64,000 nt of DNA, taken from assembly GCA_963718315.1 (NCBI GenBank), contig CAVQZC010000007.1, positions 744,001-808,000 on the forward strand, given 5' to 3'. Of this stretch, positions 17,392 to 25,941 are shown one piece after another (position 1 is the stretch's first letter; every line of letters starts with the position of its first letter). Both the position numbers and the translations under genes were made by a program. The notes under the pieces were generated by a model. The model was given only the letters and a program-made list of their open reading frames with translations. It was not told where the DNA came from and did not search any database. Source of the DNA: CAVQZC01 sp963718315 (lineage in GTDB: Bacteria; Actinomycetota; Thermoleophilia; Gaiellales; JAICJC01).

Positions 17392-17908
17392 CTAGCGCCG
17401 CTGGCGCGGCAGTGTACGCAGGAGACCCGCCATCTCGACTGCGGCTTCGGCAGCCTCGGCACCCTTGTTGCCGTGCTTGCCGCCGGCCCGGTCGAGCGCC
17501 TCCTGCAGGTTGTTGGTGGTCAACAGGCCGAACGCGACCGGCACCCCGGTGTCCTTGCTGGCATCGGTGATGCCCCGCGCGGCCTCTGCGCAGACGTACT
17601 CGAAGTGCGGCGTCTCGCCGCGGATCACGCAGCCCAGCGCGACCACCGCGTGGTGGCCACCCGCCTCCGCCAGCCGGCGGCACGCCAGGGGCAGCTCCCA
17701 GGCGCCCGGGCACGAGCACGATCGTGATCCGGTCGCGCGACACGCCGTGGCCGGCGAGCCCCTCGACGGCGCCCTCCAGCAGCTTCTCGACCACCTCCGC
17801 GTTGTAGCGGGAGGCAACGATCGCGTAGTCCTGGTCGGGATGCGGCCGTCCGATGACGGCGGTGCAGCCCTCCGGAACCCTGACCTCGCCGACGCCCTCT
17901 TCGCTCAC
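17392..17908 (-). CDS. ribH: 6,7-dimethyl-8-ribityllumazine synthase (one apparent frameshift)
   Basis: RibH condenses 5-amino-6-ribitylaminouracil with dihydroxybutanone phosphate, the penultimate riboflavin step. After correction it is 171 residues: YAIVASRYNAEVVEKLLEGA, then PGAWELPLACRRLAE, GCVIRGETPHFEYVCAEAARGI and FGLLTTNNLQEALDRAGG with the family catalytic histidine region. The frame breaks at 17705-17707, where a minus-strand GGG should be GG to read PGAWELP; both halves are otherwise intact. It follows ribBA with a four-base overlap and ends the riboflavin group. I treat the break as a likely sequence error. Confidence 0.93.
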
Positions 17909-19242
17909 GCGCGGTTGGAGCTGGTCGCGGGGATCGCGTAGCCGAACGGGTCGTCGGTGAACGGCCCCGGGACGCCGTCCGGCTCAGGCTCGAAGCGCAC
18001 GCCCTGGTGCGTGATCGTGTGCCCCATCCGCTCGCGCTTGGTGCGCAGGTAGTCGGCGTTGACCGGGTTCGGCTCTGCGACGATCGGCACCTGCTCGGTG
18101 ACCGACAGGCCGTAGCCCTCGAGGCCGACGATCTTCTTCGGGTTGTTGGTGAGGATGCGGATCGTCGACAGGCCCAGGTCGGCCAGGATCTGGGCGCCCA
18201 TCCCGTAGTCGCGGGAGTCAACGGGCAGACCCAGCGCGAGGTTGGCGTCAACCGTGTCGAGACCGTGTTCCTGCAGCTCGTAGGCGCGGAGCTTGTTCAG
18301 CAGGCCGATGCCGCGCCCCTCCTGTGCCAGGTACAGCAGGACGCCGCTGCCCTCCTGGGCGATCTGGGCCAGCGCCCGTTCGAGCTGTTCGCCGCAGTCG
18401 CAGCGGAGCGAGTGGAAGACGTCGCCGGTGACACATTCGGAGTGGACGCGAACCAGCACGTCCTGGGCGCCGTCCACGTCCCCCATCACCAGGGCGACGT
18501 GCTGCTGGCCGTCGATCATCGAGCGGAAGCCGTGCGCGACGAAGTCGCCGTACCGGGTGGGCATGCGAGCGCTCGCGATCCGCTCGACCAGCTTCTCGCG
18601 GCGGTGGCGGTAGGCGATCATGTCGGCGACCGTGATCATCTTCAGCCCGTGGATCTGGCAGTAGGAGACGAGGTCGGGGATCCGGGCCATCGTGCCGTCG
18701 TCGTTCATCACCTCGCAGATCACCCCGGCGGGGCTGAACCCGGCCATCCGGGCCAGGTCGACCGACGCCTCGGTCTGGCCGGTGCGCTCGAGCACGCCAT
18801 GCGGACGGGCCCGCAGCGGGAACACGTGCCCGGGCTGGATCAGGTCCTCGGCGCGGGCGCTGGGATCGACCGCGACCCGGATCGTGTGGGCGCGGTCGGC
18901 GGCGGAGATCCCGGTCGAGACGCCGTTGCGGGCCTCGATCGAGACGGTGAAGGCGGTCTCATAGGGGGTCTTGTTGCGCTGCGTCATCATCGGCAGGCCG
19001 AGCTCCTCGCAGCGCTCCGGGGTCAGCGTCAGGCAGATCAGGCCGCGCGCGTGCATCGCCATGAAGTTGATTGCGTCAGCGGTGACCACGTCGGCGGCCA
19101 TCACCAGGTCGCCCTCGTTCTCACGGTCGGGCGAATCGACGACCACCACCATCCGGCCGGCCTTGATCTCCTCGATCGCATCCTCGACCGGAGAGAACGG
19201 CGAGTCGCCGTACAGCTCCTTGTACCGCTCGTCTACCGTCAT
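17905..19242 (-). CDS. ribBA: Bifunctional 3,4-dihydroxy-2-butanone-4-phosphate synthase / GTP cyclohydrolase II
   Basis: RibBA supplies both riboflavin precursors. Residues 1-about 210 are the DHBP synthase domain (DSPDRENEGDLVMAAD, TGISAADRAHTI, GHVFPLRARPHGV); the rest is GTP cyclohydrolase II with the zinc site in CVTGDVFHSLRCDCGEQL and YLAQEGRGIGLLNKLRAY. At 445 residues it has a C-terminal extension of about 40 residues beyond the usual end (MGHTITHQGVRFEPEPDG). It is expressed leftward with ribD, ribE and ribH. No FMN riboswitch was seen in the 74-base gap in front of it. Confidence 0.97.
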   Translation of the reverse strand: MTVDERYKELYGDSPFSPVEDAIEEIKAGRMVVVVDSPDRENEGDLVMAADVVTADAINFMAMHARGLICLTLTPERCEELGLPMMTQRNKTPYETAFTVSIEARNGVSTGISAADRAHTIRVAVDPSARAEDLIQPGHVFPLRARPHGVLERTGQTEASVDLARMAGFSPAGVICEVMNDDGTMARIPDLVSYCQIHGLKMITVADMIAYRHRREKLVERIASARMPTRYGDFVAHGFRSMIDGQQHVALVMGDVDGAQDVLVRVHSECVTGDVFHSLRCDCGEQLERALAQIAQEGSGVLLYLAQEGRGIGLLNKLRAYELQEHGLDTVDANLALGLPVDSRDYGMGAQILADLGLSTIRILTNNPKKIVGLEGYGLSVTEQVPIVAEPNPVNADYLRTKRERMGHTITHQGVRFEPEPDGVPGPFTDDPFGYAIPATSSNRA

Positions 19243-19316
19243 GTCGCCTGCCGCCTCCCGACGCCCGATCCGGCTTCAGATCAGGCTTTTGTCCAACGAT
19301 GGTAGCAGTCGAACCA

Positions 19317-19892
19317 TCATCTCGAACCTGCGATCCGCTCGACGTACTTGCCGAACAGGTCGGCTTCGAGGTTGACGCGTGCGCCGATCTCCAGCGCCCC
19401 CAGGCCGGTCACCTCGCGGGTGTGCGGGATGACTGCGACCGCAAACCGGCCGGGCTCCAGGCGGGCCACCGTGAGGCTCACCCCGTTGACCGCGATCGAC
19501 CCCTTCAGCACGGCGTAGCGAAGCACCGAATCGGCCGCCTCGAACACCATCAGCACCTGGTCGCCCTCCGGCGTTTCCTCGACCAGCGTCCCGACGTCGT
19601 CGACGTGCCCCTGCACCAGGTGGCCGCCCATCCGGTCGCCGGCGCGGAGGGCGGGTTCGAGGTTCACCCGGTCGCCCGGCGCGAGTGCCCCCAGCGTCGT
19701 CAGCCGGAGCGTCTCGGGCACCGCGTCGAACGAGAGCTCGGTGCCGTCGATCGCCGTCACCGTCAGGCAGCAGCCATCCACCGCGACCGAGTCGCCGAGC
19801 GCGGCGTCGGCCGCGATTCCCGGCGCGTCGAGCACCAGCTGCGGCGCAGGCTCGACGACCCGCCCCTGTTCGACCACGATTCCCGTGAACAC
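19317..19892 (-). CDS. ribE: Riboflavin synthase, alpha chain
   Basis: This enzyme dismutates two lumazine molecules to riboflavin. The 191-residue protein begins MFTGIVVEQGRV and has two lumazine-binding barrels, each with a GHLVQGHVD or similar element (GDSVAVDGCCLTV, KGSIAVNGVSLTV). The GTG start at 19892 is in good agreement with the conserved MFTGIV terminus. It follows ribD by four bases and precedes ribBA. Confidence 0.96.
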   Translation of the reverse strand: MFTGIVVEQGRVVEPAPQLVLDAPGIAADAALGDSVAVDGCCLTVTAIDGTELSFDAVPETLRLTTLGALAPGDRVNLEPALRAGDRMGGHLVQGHVDDVGTLVEETPEGDQVLMVFEAADSVLRYAVLKGSIAVNGVSLTVARLEPGRFAVAVIPHTREVTGLGALEIGARVNLEADLFGKYVERIAGSR

Positions 19893-19896
19893 CGCG

Positions 19897-20991
19897 TCAC
19901 ACCTCCCGGAACACTGCGCGCAGGAGGATATCGGGGCCGACCTGCTCGGCCGTCAGTGCGGTCGCCCGCGGCGCGTCGGGAAGCCCGGCCGACCAGCCGT
20001 CGATCAGCCGCCGGCCGTCTCCCAGCAGGACCGGTGCGACGAACAGCTCCAGCCGATCGAGCAGGCCCTCGGCGACCAGCGCGCCCAGGATCCCGGCGCC
20101 GCCTTCGACCAGCAGCGACGTGACCTTCCGCTGGCCCAGCTTGCGCAGTGCGTCGGCAAGCCCGGTGGCCTCGACCACGCCGACGCCGGCCGCCTCGAGC
20201 CCGGCCCGGCCTTCGGCCCCAGGCTCGCAGACGTCCACGACCGGGACGGCGGCGGCGGTGGTCACCAGAGCCGAGGTCAGTGGCAGCCGCGCCCGGCGGT
20301 CGAAGACGACGCGCAGGGGCTGGCGCTCTGCCGGCGGATCGACGTCGCGAGCGGTCAGCAGCGGGTCGTCGGCCAGCGCGGTCCCGATCCCCACGCCCAC
20401 TGCGGCCGACTCCTGCCGCCAGCGGTGGACAAGCGCGCGGCTCTCCGGCGAGGAGATCCACTGCGAGCGGCCGGCGGCATCTGCGGTCGCGCCGTCCAGC
20501 GACACAGCCGCCTTGCCGGTGACCAACGGACGGCCCAGAAGGTGCAGCGCACGGAACGGCTGGTTCTGGAGGCGGGCCGCATGCTCCAGCTTGCCCTCGG
20601 CGACGTCGACGTCGATTCCGGCAGCGCGCAGCTGCTCGATGCCCCGGCCGTTGACCTTGGCGCTGGGGTCGAGAGTGGCGACCACGACCCGGGCGACGCC
20701 GGCTGCGATCAGCGCGTCCGTGCACGGCGGCGTGCGGCCGTGGTGACAGCACGGCTCCAGGCTGACGTAGGCCGTGGCGCCGGCGGCATCGCCGGCCGCC
20801 TTGAGCGCAGCCACCTCGGCGTGGTCGCCCCCAGGTCTGACGTGCCAGCCCTCGCCCAGCACCCGCCCGTCGCGGACGATCACCGAGCCGACGACCGGGT
20901 TTGGCGCTGCAGTCGGGCGGCCGCGCTCGGCCAGCTCGAGCGCCCGGGCCAGATGGCCGGCGTCGACGGCGTCGATGTGGCGGCCGGTCAC
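19897..20991 (-). CDS. ribD: Bifunctional diaminohydroxyphosphoribosylaminopyrimidine deaminase / reductase
   Basis: RibD carries out the second and third steps after GTP cyclohydrolase II. The 364-residue protein has the zinc deaminase motifs HAEVAAL and EPCCHHGRTPPC in the first 150 residues and a dihydrofolate-reductase-like C-terminal domain (KAAVSLDGATADAAGRSQWIS, LVEGGAGILGALV). The GTG start overlaps the rpe stop (GTGA), so rpe and rib genes are probably one transcript. Confidence 0.96.
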   Translation of the reverse strand: MTGRHIDAVDAGHLARALELAERGRPTAAPNPVVGSVIVRDGRVLGEGWHVRPGGDHAEVAALKAAGDAAGATAYVSLEPCCHHGRTPPCTDALIAAGVARVVVATLDPSAKVNGRGIEQLRAAGIDVDVAEGKLEHAARLQNQPFRALHLLGRPLVTGKAAVSLDGATADAAGRSQWISSPESRALVHRWRQESAAVGVGIGTALADDPLLTARDVDPPAERQPLRVVFDRRARLPLTSALVTTAAAVPVVDVCEPGAEGRAGLEAAGVGVVEATGLADALRKLGQRKVTSLLVEGGAGILGALVAEGLLDRLELFVAPVLLGDGRRLIDGWSAGLPDAPRATALTAEQVGPDILLRAVFREV

Positions 20992-21668
20992 TGCCAGGCG
21001 ACGACGCCGGCGGCCTCGGCAGTCTCGACCAGCTGCCGGTAGCTCTCGCCGGGAGACGGCGCTCCGAACACCGCGGACCCGGCTACCAGGATGTTCGCGC
21101 CCGCCCGGTAGACGCTGGCGACCGTCAGGTCGTGGACGCCGCCGTCGACCTCCACGGCAACACCCTCCCGGCGGTTGGCGTACTCACGCAGGCGCGGCAG
21201 CCGGTCGAGCGTCGCAGGAATGAAGGCCTGCCCACCCCACCCCGGGTTGACGCTCATGCAGAGCAGGACGTCGGCGTAGCGAGCTGCCTCCTCGACCGCC
21301 TCCACCGGCGTCGCCGGGTTCAGCGTGACCCCTGCCCGGCACCCCAGCTCCTGGATCTGGTGCAGCGTGTAGTGCAGGTGCGGACAGGTCTCGACGTGGA
21401 CGGTGATGCTGTCGGCGCCCGCGGCGGCGAACTGCTCCAGGTGCCGCTCAGGGTTCTCGATCATCAGGTGGACGTCGGCGAAGCCGTCGTGGGAGTGGAT
21501 CTCGTCGGCGATGTCGGCCAGCATCTTGGGGCCGAAGGTGATCACCGGGACGAAGTGGCCGTCCATGACGTCGACGTGGATGACGCGGGCGCCGGCGTCC
21601 ATCACGTCGCGCACCTGCTCTCGCATGCGGCCGAAGTCGGCGGACAGGATGGACGGTGCGACCTGCAT
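20988..21668 (-). CDS. rpe: Ribulose-phosphate 3-epimerase
   Basis: Rpe interconverts ribulose 5-phosphate and xylulose 5-phosphate; ribulose 5-phosphate is also the substrate of RibBA downstream. The 226-residue TIM barrel starts MQVAPSILSADFGRM and has HVDVMDGHFVPVITFGP, VNPGWGGQAF and EVDGGVHDLTV, the metal and phosphate sites. I chose ATG 21668 because it matches the family start exactly; the open frame upstream is not conserved. Confidence 0.97.
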   Translation of the reverse strand: MQVAPSILSADFGRMREQVRDVMDAGARVIHVDVMDGHFVPVITFGPKMLADIADEIHSHDGFADVHLMIENPERHLEQFAAAGADSITVHVETCPHLHYTLHQIQELGCRAGVTLNPATPVEAVEEAARYADVLLCMSVNPGWGGQAFIPATLDRLPRLREYANRREGVAVEVDGGVHDLTVASVYRAGANILVAGSAVFGAPSPGESYRQLVETAEAAGVVAWQ

Positions 21669-21734
21669 GCTCGTGGGCCAGTTCTGCACGGCGGGGACTC
21701 TACTCCAGCAGCTTTGCCAGCTGAACACGCGTGG

Positions 21735-21763
21735 TTGACGAGTTTCTTCTCTACTGAGAGAAT
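21735..21763 (+). promoter_or_regulatory. Candidate promoter with an operator-like inverted repeat
   Basis: TTGACG (21735-21740) and GAGAAT (21758-21763) are spaced by 17 bases and point toward the sulfotransferase gene. A perfect inverted repeat TTCTCT-ACTG-AGAGAA (21747-21762) fills the spacer and overlaps the -10 element, the position expected for a repressor operator. The leader to the ATG would be about 150 bases and contains two strong hairpins. No repressor gene is adjacent. Confidence 0.4.
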
Positions 21764-21798
21764 CGCCGCGGCTTGCCGCCTCTGATCTCCAGACCGTC

Positions 21799-21866
21799 GC
21801 CGCCCACGCTCTAGGGCGGCAACACACGACCCGGGCCGGGGCTCCCCTCGCGCTCGGCCCGGGTCG
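21799..21866. repeat. Two strong inverted repeats upstream of the sulfotransferase gene
   Basis: The first stem is GCCGCCC (21799-21805) with GGGCGGC (21814-21820) and an eight-base loop. The second is a perfect 12-base pair, 21827-21838 with 21855-21866, and a 16-base loop. Neither is followed by a clear T-run, so they are not classical intrinsic terminators. They lie in the 253-base gap between divergent rpe and the sulfotransferase gene and could act as leader structure or insulate the rib transcript. Confidence 0.6.
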
Positions 21867-21921
21867 GCATCGCCCGGCTCGCGGTTGACTGGGCCGGTGG
21901 GGGATCCGATACTGGATCGGC

Positions 21922-22731
21922 ATGCCAGACCCCAGCAGCCCGACGCGTTTCGTGGTCCTGACGTCGCCGCGAAGCGGTTCGACCTGGTTCATCGACACCC
22001 TCCACTGCCATCCCGACGCTGTGGTGTACGGCGAGCCGTTCAAGCCCAACCGCGTGAAGCCGTTCCGGTTCGGCGCCAAGACGTTCGCCCCCTTCGTGCC
22101 GTACAAGCGAGAGCGTGGGCGAACGGTGTGGCCGCCGGCCTCCGTCGCGTACCTGCGCGACCTCTATGCCAGCGGCGAGGGATCCGGGGCCGTCGGGTTC
22201 AAGCTGATGTACGGGCACGCCCGCGCGCACCCGCTGGCGAGCCTGTACCTGCGGGCGACATCGGTGCTGGTCGTCCACCTCGTGCGCACCAACGCCGTGG
22301 ATTGCGTCCTCTCCCGCTACGCGATGGAGCGGCGCGGCAAGTCGGGCGGCCACGACACTGCCGACCGGCCGGTGGTGCAGGCGACGGTGCGCGTGGATCC
22401 GCGTGAGTTCGTCTCCGCGGTCGAGGCGCACGAGCGGACGATCGGGCGGATGCGCCGCCTGCTGCAGGTGACGCGGACACGGACGGCCGAGGTGGTCTAC
22501 GAGGACCTCTCCGCCGACCCGGCCGGCGAGATCGGGCGGGTCGCCAGCTTCCTCGGGCTCGATCCACACTCGATGTCCCTGGAGAGCCAGCTCCGCAAGA
22601 TCGCAAGCGGCCCGCAGGGCGGAATCATCGAGAACTTCGATGAGGTACGGGCGGCGCTGATCAGCTCAGGGCACGGTGGGTACCTACGCGACGGCCACGT
22701 AGAACCCGTCGCTACCCGTAGCCTGCGGTAG
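21922..22731 (+). CDS. Sulfotransferase-family protein
   Basis: The 269-residue protein has the PAPS 5'-phosphosulfate loop as TSPRSGSTWFID near residues 14-25 and a later VHLVRTNAVDCVLSRYAMERRG segment that matches the 3'-phosphate site. The C-terminal region (VVYEDLSADPAGEIGRVASFLGL) is typical of carbohydrate and lipid sulfotransferases. The acceptor is unknown. It is a single rightward gene inserted between rpe and rsmB, which are normally neighbours, and its last 48 bases overlap the end of rsmB in antisense. A second, different sulfotransferase is at 61.0 kb. Confidence 0.8.
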   Translation: MPDPSSPTRFVVLTSPRSGSTWFIDTLHCHPDAVVYGEPFKPNRVKPFRFGAKTFAPFVPYKRERGRTVWPPASVAYLRDLYASGEGSGAVGFKLMYGHARAHPLASLYLRATSVLVVHLVRTNAVDCVLSRYAMERRGKSGGHDTADRPVVQATVRVDPREFVSAVEAHERTIGRMRRLLQVTRTRTAEVVYEDLSADPAGEIGRVASFLGLDPHSMSLESQLRKIASGPQGGIIENFDEVRAALISSGHGGYLRDGHVEPVATRSLR

Positions 22732-23877
22732 CAACATCTGGCCCGGCGCGACGACCCCCTCTCCCTCTGCACGGGTGAGGGTGCAGACCGAGTAGACGAG
22801 GCGGCCGCCCGGCTCGAGCAGGCTTCGGGCGTGCTCCAGCATCCCGCGCTGGATGCCCGCGAGCTCGGTGACGTCGCCTGCCTGCCGCCGCCAGCGGGCG
22901 TCCGGCCGACCGGACAACACCCCCAGGCCGCTGCAGGGTGGGTCGAGCAGGATACGGTCGTAGCCACCGCCGGCAACGTCCAGCACATCGGCCACCTCGA
23001 CGCGGGCGCAGGTGACGCCCAGGCGGCGCAACGTGCGCTCCAGCTCTGCCGCCCGGCCGCGGTGGCGCTCGACGCAGACCAGCTGACCGCGATCCTCCAT
23101 CAGCGCCGCCAGGTGGCCCGACTTGCCGCCGGGGGCAGCGCAGAGGTCGAGCACGCGCATGCCGGGCTCGGCTGCGACCGCGCGGCCGACATGCATCGAG
23201 GAGCGCGACTGGGGCCAGATCAGCCCGTCGCGGAACGCAGGCGAACCGAGCACGTCGAACGGCTCGTCCAGCACCAGCGCCTCCGGCAGGTCGGGGTCGC
23301 CATGGGTGCGAACGCCCAGGTCGGGCACCTCCCCGCGCAGCGTGTTCACCCGCACAGCCGGCTCCGACGGGAGGTTCTGGGCCTCGCCCAGCTGCTCGGC
23401 GTCGGCAGCCCCCAGCAGCTCCACCCACTCCTCGATCACCCAGTCCGGATATGACAGTCGCACCGCAACCGGCAACCCGTCCAGCCAACCGTCCGGGGCC
23501 TCGGCGATCCGCCGCAGCACGGCGTTGGCAAGCCCGCTCACACGCTCGCCCGCGACCGCGCGGGCCAGCTCGACGCCCTCGCTGACTGCGGCTCTGGCCG
23601 GCACTCCACTGTCGAACAGCAGCTCGTAGGCGGACACCCGCAGGGCGTGGCGAAGCGGTGCCTGCAGCCGCATCGGCGGCCGCCCGCCGAGCTCGGAGAT
23701 CGCAGCGTCGAGGGTGCGCAGCCGCTGAACGGTGCCGTAGGCCAGCCGCATCGCCTGCCGCCGCTCGCGCGTGTCGAGACCCGCCCGCTGCGCCTCGGCG
23801 GGAAACGCCCGGTCGGTGTAGGCGCCGCGGTCGAACGTCCGCCGCACCACCTCCCAGGCGACGCGCCGGGGGTTCAC
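22684..23877 (-). CDS. rsmB: 16S rRNA (cytosine(967)-C(5))-methyltransferase RsmB
   Basis: RsmB methylates C967 of 16S rRNA. The 397-residue protein has an N-terminal NusB-like helical domain (RRVAWEVVRRTFDRGAYTDR) and a Rossmann methyltransferase domain with DLCAAPGGKSGHLAALM, catalytic cysteines in LLDPPCSGLGVL and VYSVCTLTRAEGEG. It starts with GTG, overlapping the fmt stop by four bases. The C-terminus replaces the usual end and overlaps the opposing sulfotransferase gene. Confidence 0.95.
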   Translation of the reverse strand: MNPRRVAWEVVRRTFDRGAYTDRAFPAEAQRAGLDTRERRQAMRLAYGTVQRLRTLDAAISELGGRPPMRLQAPLRHALRVSAYELLFDSGVPARAAVSEGVELARAVAGERVSGLANAVLRRIAEAPDGWLDGLPVAVRLSYPDWVIEEWVELLGAADAEQLGEAQNLPSEPAVRVNTLRGEVPDLGVRTHGDPDLPEALVLDEPFDVLGSPAFRDGLIWPQSRSSMHVGRAVAAEPGMRVLDLCAAPGGKSGHLAALMEDRGQLVCVERHRGRAAELERTLRRLGVTCARVEVADVLDVAGGGYDRILLDPPCSGLGVLSGRPDARWRRQAGDVTELAGIQRGMLEHARSLLEPGGRLVYSVCTLTRAEGEGVVAPGQMLLPQATGSDGFYVAVA

Positions 23878-24746
23878 GCCGCGCGCTCTGGCGGCGACCG
23901 CAGGCCGCGTAGGTAGTCGACGGCGAGCATTCGCCGCCCGCCGGAGGGTTGGAGCTCCAGCACCTCCAGGGCCCCGGTCGCGCAGCCGATCACCAGCGGC
24001 TCGGTGACGGCACCCGGCTCGGGCCCCTCGCCCAGCGGCCGGGCGACCCAGACGGTCAGGTCGCGGTCGTCCAGCGTCATGCGGGCGCCGATGTGCGGGC
24101 TCAGCGCACGCACCTGGCGGTCGAGCTCGACCGCCGGCCGGCTCCAGTCGAGCAGGCGGTCCTGGGGCGTCAGCTTGTGCGCGTACGTGACGCCGTCGGC
24201 GGACTGTGGACGGGGGTGCAGCCCCCCGGCAGCAGCCTGCTCGAGCAGGGGCACGCCGAGCTCCAGAGCTCTCGCCCGGACGGCGCCGGCGTCATCGCGG
24301 TCGCCGATCGAGATCGGCTCCATCCCGTAGACCGGCCCGGCGTCCAGATCGGCGACCAGACCGATCACGGCCACGGCGGTGTCGGGGTCTCCGGCCATGA
24401 TCGCCCGCTCGACCGGCGCCGCCCCCCGCCAGCGGGGCAGGTGGGACGGGTGCAGGTTGAACAGCGGATAGGCGGTCAGCAGTGGATCGCGGAGGATCTG
24501 GCCGAACGCCACCACGATCCCGGCCTCGGCCTGCGGGGGCGACGCACTGGCGTCCTCCGGCTGCAGCAGGTCGATCCCCAGCTCGCGGGCCGCGTCCGCT
24601 ACCGGCGGCGACCCCGACCTGCGTCCTCGTCCCGAGGCGCGGTCGGGCTGGCTGACCACCGTCGACACCTCCACCCTGCCCCGCTCCACCAGCGAGCGCA
24701 GCACGGCAGCCCCGAACTCCGAGGTGCCGAAGAAGGCGAGGCTCAC
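23874..24746 (-). CDS. fmt: Methionyl-tRNA formyltransferase
   Basis: Fmt formylates initiator Met-tRNA with 10-formyl-tetrahydrofolate. The 290-residue protein has the formyltransferase core FNLHPSHLPRWRGAAPVERAIMAGD and a C-terminal tRNA-binding barrel (LSPHIGARMTLDDRDLTVWVARPL). It is somewhat shorter than the usual 310 residues. GTG start at 24746 overlaps the def stop; def and fmt are a functional pair that remove and add the formyl group. Confidence 0.96.
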   Translation of the reverse strand: MSLAFFGTSEFGAAVLRSLVERGRVEVSTVVSQPDRASGRGRRSGSPPVADAARELGIDLLQPEDASASPPQAEAGIVVAFGQILRDPLLTAYPLFNLHPSHLPRWRGAAPVERAIMAGDPDTAVAVIGLVADLDAGPVYGMEPISIGDRDDAGAVRARALELGVPLLEQAAAGGLHPRPQSADGVTYAHKLTPQDRLLDWSRPAVELDRQVRALSPHIGARMTLDDRDLTVWVARPLGEGPEPGAVTEPLVIGCATGALEVLELQPSGGRRMLAVDYLRGLRSPPERAA

Positions 24747-25345
24747 CCTGCTCGCAGGCGCAGCTCCCGGAGGGCCCCGCGGCGCTCCTCCTGGGGAGCC
24801 CGGTCGACCATCAGTACGCCGTCGAGGTGGTCGACCTCGTGCTGGATCACGCGCGCCTCGAAGCCCTCGGCATCGAACTCGAGCGTGGCGCCGTCGCCGT
24901 CCAGCGCGCTGACTCGCACCCGCGCGTGTCGCTCCACCGGCACGGTCAGCTCGCCGCCCAGCAGCGACAGGCAGCCCTCGGTGTCGACCTCGGTCTCCTC
25001 CGATTTCTCGACGAAGCGGGGATTGACGAGCACCTTGACGTCGTCGTCCTCACGCGCCCGGTAGACCAGCACGCGGCGGGAGACCCCGATCTGGGGAGCC
25101 GCCAGGCCGACGCCGTGGGCGCGCATCATGACATCGCCGAGGCGCTGCACGAGCGCCCGCACGTCGTCGTCGAACTCGCCCACCTCGACCGCCGGGTTGC
25201 GCAGCACCGGGTCGGGAAACTGGCGCACGATCCGCAGCGCGGCGGCCCGCCACTCACGGAGCTCGGCGGGGCTGGGACGGCCGGAGTCCTCGTCCTCCTC
25301 GGCCTCGTCGACGACTTCCGGCTGCTCGCTTTGCTCAGAGCTCAT
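24743..25345 (-). CDS. def: Peptide deformylase
   Basis: This metalloenzyme removes the formyl group from nascent proteins. All three motifs are intact: GVGLAAPQ (78-85), EGCLSL with Cys125, and QHEVDH (168-173) whose histidines bind metal with the cysteine. An unusual acidic N-terminal extension of about 35 residues (EVVDEAEEDEDSG) precedes the catalytic domain; a start further in would be possible but no better initiation codon is seen. Its 5' end overlaps the preceding hydrolase gene by 11 bases. Confidence 0.96.
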   Translation of the reverse strand: MSSEQSEQPEVVDEAEEDEDSGRPSPAELREWRAAALRIVRQFPDPVLRNPAVEVGEFDDDVRALVQRLGDVMMRAHGVGLAAPQIGVSRRVLVYRAREDDDVKVLVNPRFVEKSEETEVDTEGCLSLLGGELTVPVERHARVRVSALDGDGATLEFDAEGFEARVIQHEVDHLDGVLMVDRAPQEERRGALRELRLRAG

Positions 25346-25871
25346 CGGGTGATGCTAGCTGTGCGTAGCTGTCGGAGAGGGCAGACAGAAACGCCCCGTG
25401 CACCTGCGCAGCCGGTATCGGCGCGCCCCGGAAATTCAGGTCGAGCGTGGCGCACGCCTCGGGGACGACGGTGCATTCGAAGCCGAGGTCGGCCGCGGCC
25501 CGAACGGTCGCATCGACGCACATGCTGGTCATCATCCCGCAGACGACGACCGACTCCGCGCCCGCCGCCCGCAGCTCCGCCTCGAGGTCGGTCTCGAGGA
25601 ACCCGTTCGGGTAGGCCTTCTGGATCACCGGCTCGCCGTTCGCCGGGCGAACGCTCTCGTGGATCTCGACCCCGGGGGTGCCGGGGGCAAAGAAGGCGGC
25701 GTCGGGCGCGTCCCACACGTGCTGGAGGTGGATCACAGGCTCACGGGATGCGCGGAAGCGGTCAAGCACCGTGCGCGCGGCCGTGGCTGCCTCTTGCGGG
25801 CCGACCAGCTCGTGGCGGCCGCCAGGGAAGTAGTCGTTCTGGATGTCGACGATGATCAACGCTCTGGACAT
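25335..25871 (-). CDS. Isochorismatase-like cysteine hydrolase
   Basis: The 178-residue protein has the catalytic triad of the family: Asp9 in IIVDIQNDYFPGG, Lys85 in IQKAYPNGF, and Cys118 in GMMTSMCVDATVRAA. Members hydrolyse amides such as nicotinamide or related small molecules; the motif set is closest to the general cysteine hydrolase group and not to a specific nicotinamidase. It is upstream of def with an 11-base overlap, possibly its promoter-proximal gene. Confidence 0.88.
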   Translation of the reverse strand: MSRALIIVDIQNDYFPGGRHELVGPQEAATAARTVLDRFRASREPVIHLQHVWDAPDAAFFAPGTPGVEIHESVRPANGEPVIQKAYPNGFLETDLEAELRAAGAESVVVCGMMTSMCVDATVRAAADLGFECTVVPEACATLDLNFRGAPIPAAQVHGAFLSALSDSYAQLASPDEL

Positions 25872-25941
25872 GACAGGAACGCTACCGGATCGCGACCGGC
25901 CGGCCGGATCGGGCCATCCGATGCGCTCTGCACCCTGGGTA

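Noticed and set aside
19243..21921. FMN riboswitch for the riboflavin genes
   Set aside because: Neither the ribE-ribBA gap nor the gap upstream of rpe shows the conserved six-helix RFN core; the inverted repeats upstream of rpe do not match it.
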